Shown: positions 6,600-10,969 of the stretch, one piece after another
Position numbering within the stretch: the stretch's first letter is position 1
Layout: each line of letters opens with the position of its first letter
From: Larix sibirica
Lineage: Eukaryota > Streptophyta > Pinopsida > Pinales > Pinaceae
Direction of reading: 5' to 3'
Assembly (NCBI GenBank): GCA_004151065.3
Contig: NWUY0300052068.1
Coordinates: 8,528 to 19,496 of the forward strand
Length of the DNA: 10,969 nucleotides
The notes under the pieces: model-generated
Databases searched by the model: none
Told to the model about the DNA's origin: nothing
Seen by the model: only the letters and a program-made list of their open reading frames with translations
Made by a program: the position numbers and the translations under genes

Positions 6600-7761
6600 C
6601 TAGCACTTTAACAATGATTTAGCTAGCAATGTATTTATTCATTAATTATAACATTTTTTATATTAAGATGAATTTTCAATTTAGCATATTTTTACATATT
6701 ACAAACTTTGTTTTTCCTAAAGGCGTAGTAAATATATCGACTATGTTATCACTTGTATTACAGTGCATCAAACCTATTTATTTAGCAATGTATTTATTCA
6801 TTAATTACGACATTTTTTATATTAAAATGAATTTTTAATTTGACATATGTTTACATATTACAAACTTTGTTTTTCCTAAAGGCTTAATAAATATATCGTC
6901 TATGTTATCACTTGTATTACAGTGCATCAAATCTATTTATTTATTTTAATTGAATCTTTTTTCTTATTAAATGACAGTGAGTTTTAAAAGTGTTTTGATT
7001 TTGTATGATAAATTGAATTGTTTGTTAATTTTATTGATTTTTTATCATCACACTATTGATAGATGTAGGTACTTTTTCCCTTTTTCCCTTATTTTCAAAA
7101 ATGTACTTATAGAGTCCATAAAGAAACAATTGACTATTTCTTGTTGCTTGAAGGAAAAATATTGGATCCTATATTGAATGAATATCTAGTGATCGATTTT
7201 CTAGCATATAGATCATCTACCCACTTAAAATATGAATAACCTATCAACCCAACATTCAAATGATTAGTGCATTTAATACCAAAATCAATAGCTCCTTTAG
7301 GTATTAAATGACTCTTTTGGGTTCTTTCCAATGGCTCTCATGTGGCATAGCCACAAATTGACTAAGTGCATTGAATGAGTATGCAATATAAGGCCTTGCT
7401 GTGGTTAAATAATTAAAAAATTTCACTAGTTGTCTAGATACAAAGTACAGTTTACTTATTTTGTATCATCATCAATGTAAATCTTAGCATTATGTTCTAA
7501 TGAAGTAGAGACTGGTTTCACTCATTCATAATGAACCTTCTAATCAATTAATTTTCTTACTTACTTTGAGTGATGAAAGTCTTAGTACCTTCTTCCATCC
7601 ATACCACAATGACTAAACACTAATGCATTTGTCAAAGATCTTTAATTTCAAATTCTTGTTATAGTTGTCTTTTGATGTAATCAATTTGATCAATCAAACT
7701 TACAACACTTTTTGTTATGATTAAGCCATCATCATACAATGAAATCTATTAAATGTTACCA
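6600..7761 (-). pseudogene. Ty1/copia pol 3' portion (RT C-terminus, RNase H, C-terminal tail), degraded
   Basis: On the minus strand this reads in normal copia order. First comes L-Y-D-D-G-L-I, the RT active-site block, at 7725-7736; the usual YVDD has lost its Val. Next are the thumb-region motifs with K-P-V-S-T-S-L-E near 7510. A clean 65-codon frame (7331-7134) follows with A-I-D-F-G-I-K, L-I-G-Y-S-Y and A-R-K-S-I-T-R-Y-S-F. Then come C-D-D-K-K-S-I-K-L-T-N-N near 7020-7052 and a decayed H-x-R-T-K-H-like motif. The tail motif I-F-I-K-P-L-G-K lies near 6871-6891. Stops and frameshifts run throughout. Family assignment is secure. The upstream half (gag, protease, integrase) is absent because another element interrupts it at 7761/7762. 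Confidence 0.92.
6625..6942. repeat. 159-bp tandem duplication within the copia tail
   Basis: 6625-6783 and 6784-6942 are two copies with roughly ten differences. Each carries the minus-strand segment coding the K-P-L-G-K motif and the conserved D-D-I-F block. The unit is 53 codons long, so it would keep frame, although both copies now carry stops. Confidence 0.9.
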
Positions 7762-8011
7762 TGTTGATGTAGTAGTTCTACACCCCCTGCAAGTCAGAGT
7801 AACTCACAGCATAAAATTGATAGAGCCACTCTCTAGATTGCCTTACTCCCCTTCCCCAGTTACTACAGGAAGAATCGAGACCTTCTCTATGCCTTCTTCC
7901 CCTCACACAAAGGCATTCACATATTTACAATGGGTGGAAGGATACCACCGATCAAAACCATTCAACTACCTGGAAGCGTTTCGATTCATATTCCATGTGA
8001 AGCCATTACTG
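7762..8011 (-). repeat. 3' LTR of the gag element (element on minus strand)
   Basis: It begins (plus strand) TGTTGATGTAGTAG, the complement of an LTR end in CA. It aligns with the copy at 10651-10911 throughout, sharing for example ACACCCCCTGCAAGT, CATAAAATTGA, TCTCTAT and CAAAACCATTCAACTACCT. Many substitutions imply an old insertion. Homology stops at CCATTACTG, and no clear polypurine tract or TG start is seen there, so the inner boundary is uncertain. The 92-codon frame at 7739-8017 is not a gene. Confidence 0.85.
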
Positions 8012-8904
8012 ATTTAACTTTAGGTTCTATTACAAAGGGTTCTTTATTGGCACAACAAAATAATTCTTCATTGGTCTCCTTGAAATATGCTAGAATAATA
8101 AACCAATAGATTATTTCACATTTTAGCTTTGTAACTACAATCGAAATTCTCACAATGTAAACCATATCTTCCCATAACTATTGTGTCACCCTTCCATCCA
8201 CCATATGTGTATTAGAGACCTATCAAAATGGGTCCTTGTTGAAAATAACATTATATGTACTGGTTAAGGAGTAGAAACACACCTGCAATAGGAGTAGCAA
8301 CACATATACAACATTTTTGCAACGTATTTGTGATACTGTTATTACCACCACTCAAGAAAAATCCCAGGAGTTTCATCACCACTGTAACATTCCATAACTA
8401 AATTCCTAACCTACCAAAATAAACAAACATACAGGATAGCCATCTGTGCTGGGAATGCTCGTGTATCAGACACCCTAGGTTGAAAATTTTAGTATCATGC
8501 TCAAAAGGTAGCTGAACAACTTACACAGATGGGACACTAACCTCTACCCATATCTTCTACCATCATCCACTGTGTCTCTGTCAGCGTCCTTTGCAAATAT
8601 TCGTCATAATATTGCACTACCTCTTTCTATTGTATGCCAACTTTTTTTCTGCCTCGATCTCTTTCCTTTAGGAACCCTTTTCTTCACCCACTGCGGCTAA
8701 CTTCATAATCACATAATTATTCATGTTATCCACTTCACTTTAACCTATCTTATTCTTACCCACGACTACCTCCTTCTCTAGTTCATTTTTTGCAGACATA
8801 CAATCCAACAAAATATTATAGGAATGACTATTTCCCACCTTCCCTACCTCTAAAAGTGTTTCTATTGCAACATTGAGGTCCTATTATTTATTCACTTCAT
8901 CCCA
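8012..8904 (-). other. Internal region of the gag element without recognisable pol domains
   Basis: Minus-strand translations give only short stop-broken pieces, such as a charged stretch of E/K-rich residues near 8640-8830 that continues from the protease frame. No RT, RNase H or integrase motif was found on either strand. It may be spacer or 3' UTR of a non-autonomous element, or the scar of an internal deletion. Confidence 0.55.
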
Positions 8905-9340
8905 CTATTGTACATGTTCTTGTTGCACTACTTCCTTCATATATGCCAAGACCGGATTTAACAATGCCTTTCCAACCTTGTCCTCTTCTTCATTGGAAGG
9001 ATGTAAATTAAACTTCTTCCCATCTTTCTCAAACTGATAGGTGTTCTTTCTTCCATCATGCATAACTCCTCTATCAAACTTCCATGGCCTCCCCAATAAG
9101 ATGTGACATGCATCATGGGAAAAATATCAAATAAAACACTAGGATTGTATTCCCCGATTTTAAAATTAATCAAGAACTACTTTATCACGGTGAGCCTATG
9201 CTCATTTTGTAACCATGACACCATGTATTCCTTTGTATGAGTTGTACACTCCAATTTCAACTTGTCAACAACTTTAGAAGACACCAAATTTTAAGAACTA
9301 CCACCTCCAATAATTAAATTACAACACATACCTTCGATTT
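8905..9340 (-). pseudogene. Gypsy-type aspartic protease, catalytic Asp lost
   Basis: On the minus strand the region near 9322-9296 reads C-N-L-I-I-G-G-G-S-S, where retroviral-type proteases of this family have D-G-G-S-S or D-T-G-A-S. The catalytic Asp has become Gly. Next come K-V-V-D-K-L-K-L-E-C and V-S-W-L-Q. The frame 9173-8958 follows with F-K-I-G-E-Y and V-L-F-D-I-F-P-M. A frameshift leads to the frame 9096-8905, with the conserved G-R-P-W-K-F-D-R and H-D-G-R-x-N-T-Y block, then K-D-G-K-K-F. This is the standard order for plant gypsy gag-pol protease. Broken frames and the lost Asp show it is inactive. Confidence 0.85.
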
Positions 9341-9401
9341 TTCATTTTGTTAAAAAAAGTATCTTCCTCTATTATAGTTCTTTCTCAACCTCCTTTTTAG
9401 A

Positions 9402-10577
9402 CTACAACATTATCTTCCTCATCATTTGATTTCCCCCTTTCTTTGACCGCAATTCAGTCACCTCACTTGCTACTACTATTGGTTCAGTTTCATCAAGATG
9501 TGTTCTCCCATCTTGTCTTCTTCCATCCTTCACAAGTTCTAGACATTCAAATTCCCTATGGCCTTGCCCCCAAAATATAAAGAAAATGCCTTTGAATTTT
9601 CCTTTTCTATCTCTGCCTCTTGACAACTGATCTCATCCTCTATCAGCATCAGATCCTCTTTTCATACGCTGGTCCAAAAAAATGGAAATACCTTCACGTT
9701 CTTCATCTTTCTTTTCCTTTTGTTTCCCTCTTCCATATCTTGGAGCTCTCTTCACAGTCTGTTATTTCCTAAACAATTTCTCCTCAATCCTCAAGGAAGC
9801 TAGATAAGCCTTTTCCACCGAATGAAAATTCAAAAAACTAAATTCATCTTGAATGGCATAACTTAAACCATCCACATATCTGGAAATGAATTTTGGACTC
9901 TATTCATTATGTCCAGACCTTATAGAAATCCTATAAAACTCTTCCCTGTACTCCTTTATTGAAATCTTGATCATCTGCTACAACCTCCTCAATAGATTCA
10001 AAGCACAATCTACATTTAAAAATTTGCATTTCAATTATGATACCATCCTATCCTAGGTTTTGATCTCCCCCCTAACACTACATTCTTTATTTAACTGCAA
10101 CCTATCCCACAATAAAGAAGCATGGATTTTCAGTTTTGTGCTAGAAAACCTAATACTCATAGGATCTCTAATTTGTGAATTCAAAGAAATTTTCCATTTC
10201 CTTATCCAATATATCAATTCCTCAGGATTTAAACTTCTAGAATAGATAGGAATATCAAGTCTAGGATTACCTCCAATACCACTTATGGATTTTATTATTC
10301 TATCTTCAACTATCATGTTCTCCTCAACTTCATCTCTTGTAGTCCTTGATTCTTCTTCCTCATCATTGTTGTCTTGCATCAAATGTGCAATACTTCTCTT
10401 TTGGGTTTCCTCTATGGAATCCATCCTGGCCATCACTGTCCTCATCATTTTTGCAAGCTCATTCATATCTTCTACAACCCCTTGTATTCCAGGTCTTCCA
10501 TGACCCATTCCTCTATTTTCCATCACTTTTATTATTACTTGAGATCTCTTTTTGCATGCCCCCCACTTCACCAACAT
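9402..10577 (-). pseudogene. Gypsy-type gag (capsid and nucleocapsid), degraded
   Basis: Gag forms the virus-like particle that packages element RNA. A 174-codon minus-strand frame (10577-10053) has an acidic coiled-coil-like N-terminus (residues about 30-80). Then come L-D-I-P-I-Y-x-x-x-L-N-P-E-E at about residue 107 and A/S-L-L-W-D-R-L-Q near residue 153, the core of the Retrotrans_gag domain. After a stop at 10053 the homology continues in broken frames: E-Y-R-E-E-F-Y-R near 9945, V-D-G-L-S-Y-x-I-Q-D-E near 9860 and R-I-E-E-K-L near 9795. The frame 9626-9402 carries a zinc knuckle with the first two Cys changed (F-I-F-W-G-Q-G-H-R-E-F-E-C, about 9582-9544), leaving only His and the last Cys. 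The start Met at 10577 is the first in frame but may not be native. Confidence 0.88.
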
Positions 10578-10640
10578 TCACAAATTTCTCAATATACAAC
10601 CATAGACCTTGTGATCTTGTCCACCACAAGATCAACCATC

Positions 10641-10650
10641 TCTGATACCA
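10641..10650 (-). other. Primer binding site for initiator tRNA-Met
   Basis: The minus strand reads TGGTATCAGA, directly abutting the LTR end ...ATAACA at 10651. It is complementary to the 3' end of plant initiator tRNA-Met, the usual primer of many plant LTR retrotransposons. The next bases (GATGG) also begin with G as expected. This fixes the LTR boundary and the element's minus-strand orientation. Confidence 0.93.
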
Positions 10651-10969
10651 TGTTATGTAGTAGGTATACACCCCCTGCAAGTTAGAGTAACTCAAAACAT
10701 AAAATTGAAAGAGACACGCTCTAGATTTCCTTAATTTCCTTCCCCATCCGCTACAGGTAGAATCGATACCCTCTCTATCTTGACATCTTTGCACTCTCCC
10801 CCTCAGACAAATGCATTCACATATTTAGAATGGGTGTAAGGATACTAATTGTCAAAACCATTCAACTACCTAAAATCATTCTGAGTCATATTACATGTGA
10901 ATCCATTACTGTTATAGGTCAAATCTGCACTTCTCCGTCCGTGATCACATTGCTCTGTTGATCACACAA
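10651..10969 (-). repeat. 5' LTR of the gag element (may continue beyond the window)
   Basis: It starts (plus strand) with TGTTATGTAGTAGG beside the primer binding site. It aligns with 7762-8011 up to CCATTACTG at about 10911. The remaining 58 bases to the window edge have no counterpart next to the left LTR. They are either flanking DNA or more LTR lost from the left copy. The frame at 10513-10794 runs across the LTR and primer site and is not a gene. Confidence 0.85.

Larger units (their letters stand above)
7762..10969 (-). mobile_element. Non-autonomous Ty3/gypsy-type LTR element with gag and protease only (TR-GAG-like)
   Basis: LTR copies in direct orientation bound the element at 7762-8011 and from 10651 rightward. 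A primer binding site touches the right-hand copy, and gag with a zinc knuckle and protease follows on the minus strand. In an autonomous gypsy element the protease is followed by several kilobases of RT, RNase H and integrase. Here only about 0.9 kb (8012-8904) separates the protease from the 3' LTR, and I see no RT, RNase H or integrase motif in it. The insertion point is in the RT of the copia relic, so the other copia half should lie to the right of the window. Confidence 0.8.

Noticed and set aside
6629-6838. Hydrophobic 69-codon frame with an internal repeat
   Set aside because: It is the antisense of the duplicated copia tail; the repetition is the 159-bp duplication.
7752-7761. TGGTAACA on the minus strand as a second primer binding site
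   Set aside because: It matches only TGGTA-CA, and the sequence reads on into copia RT, so the resemblance is coincidental.
7739-8017. 92-codon plus-strand frame
   Set aside because: It lies almost wholly in the 3' LTR and has no counterpart frame in the other LTR.
10060-10685. Four plus-strand frames (61-103 codons)
   Set aside because: They are antisense to the minus-strand gag, primer site and LTR, and read low-complexity Ser/Leu/His strings.

Overview
This is a nuclear plant window. It is AT-rich and filled with old retrotransposon remains carrying many stops and frameshifts: a plant-type LINE, two separate Ty1/copia fragments and a Ty3/gypsy-type gag element. No intact protein-coding gene is visible; every long reading frame is either a transposon relic or a by-product of repeats. 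The one functional gene I can support is non-coding: a MIR529 microRNA foldback at about 4887-5045. Core eudicots have mostly lost miR529, whereas mosses, gymnosperms and monocots keep it. The AT-rich sequence and heavily decayed elements lead me to favour a gymnosperm, probably a conifer. That is inference, not proof.

Layout. 1-1284: 3' end of a LINE on the + strand (zinc-binding RT tail, RNase H, 3' UTR with an internal duplication, ten-base poly-A tail). 1283-1795: first copy of a ~0.5 kb block. 1794-2066: a broken copia RNase H that starts exactly where the block ends, beside the only N in the window. 2067-2990: decayed AT-rich DNA with two small internal duplications. 2990-3600: a degenerate array built on a CCATAATTAACT-type motif. 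3425-3954: second copy of the 0.5 kb block, leading into the presumed upstream region of the microRNA gene. 3955-4886: presumed promoter and 5' part of the pri-miRNA, with a TATA-like run at 4093. 4887-5045: the miR529 precursor, with the mature strand at 4907-4927 on the 5' arm. 5309-5620: a triplicated module with three perfect CACGTG G-boxes. 5621-6580: non-coding DNA with several short tandem duplications, two of them perfect.

6600-7761 (minus strand) is the 3' part of a copia element from the RT YDD motif through RNase H to the C-terminus, with its last ~159 bp tandemly duplicated. A second element, also on the minus strand, is inserted directly before the YDD motif and occupies 7762-10969. 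It has an LTR copy at each end (7762-8011, and 10651 to at least 10911), a perfect initiator-tRNA-Met primer binding site, gag with a damaged zinc knuckle, and a protease lacking its catalytic Asp. I see no reverse transcriptase, RNase H or integrase in it. It looks like a non-autonomous gag-bearing element of the TR-GAG kind.

How it fits together: a microRNA expected to repress SBP/SPL transcription factor mRNAs sits in an island of low-copy-looking DNA of about 2 kb, hemmed in by layers of nested retrotransposons. One block of its presumed upstream DNA is duplicated, and a G-box-rich module has been amplified on its downstream side.
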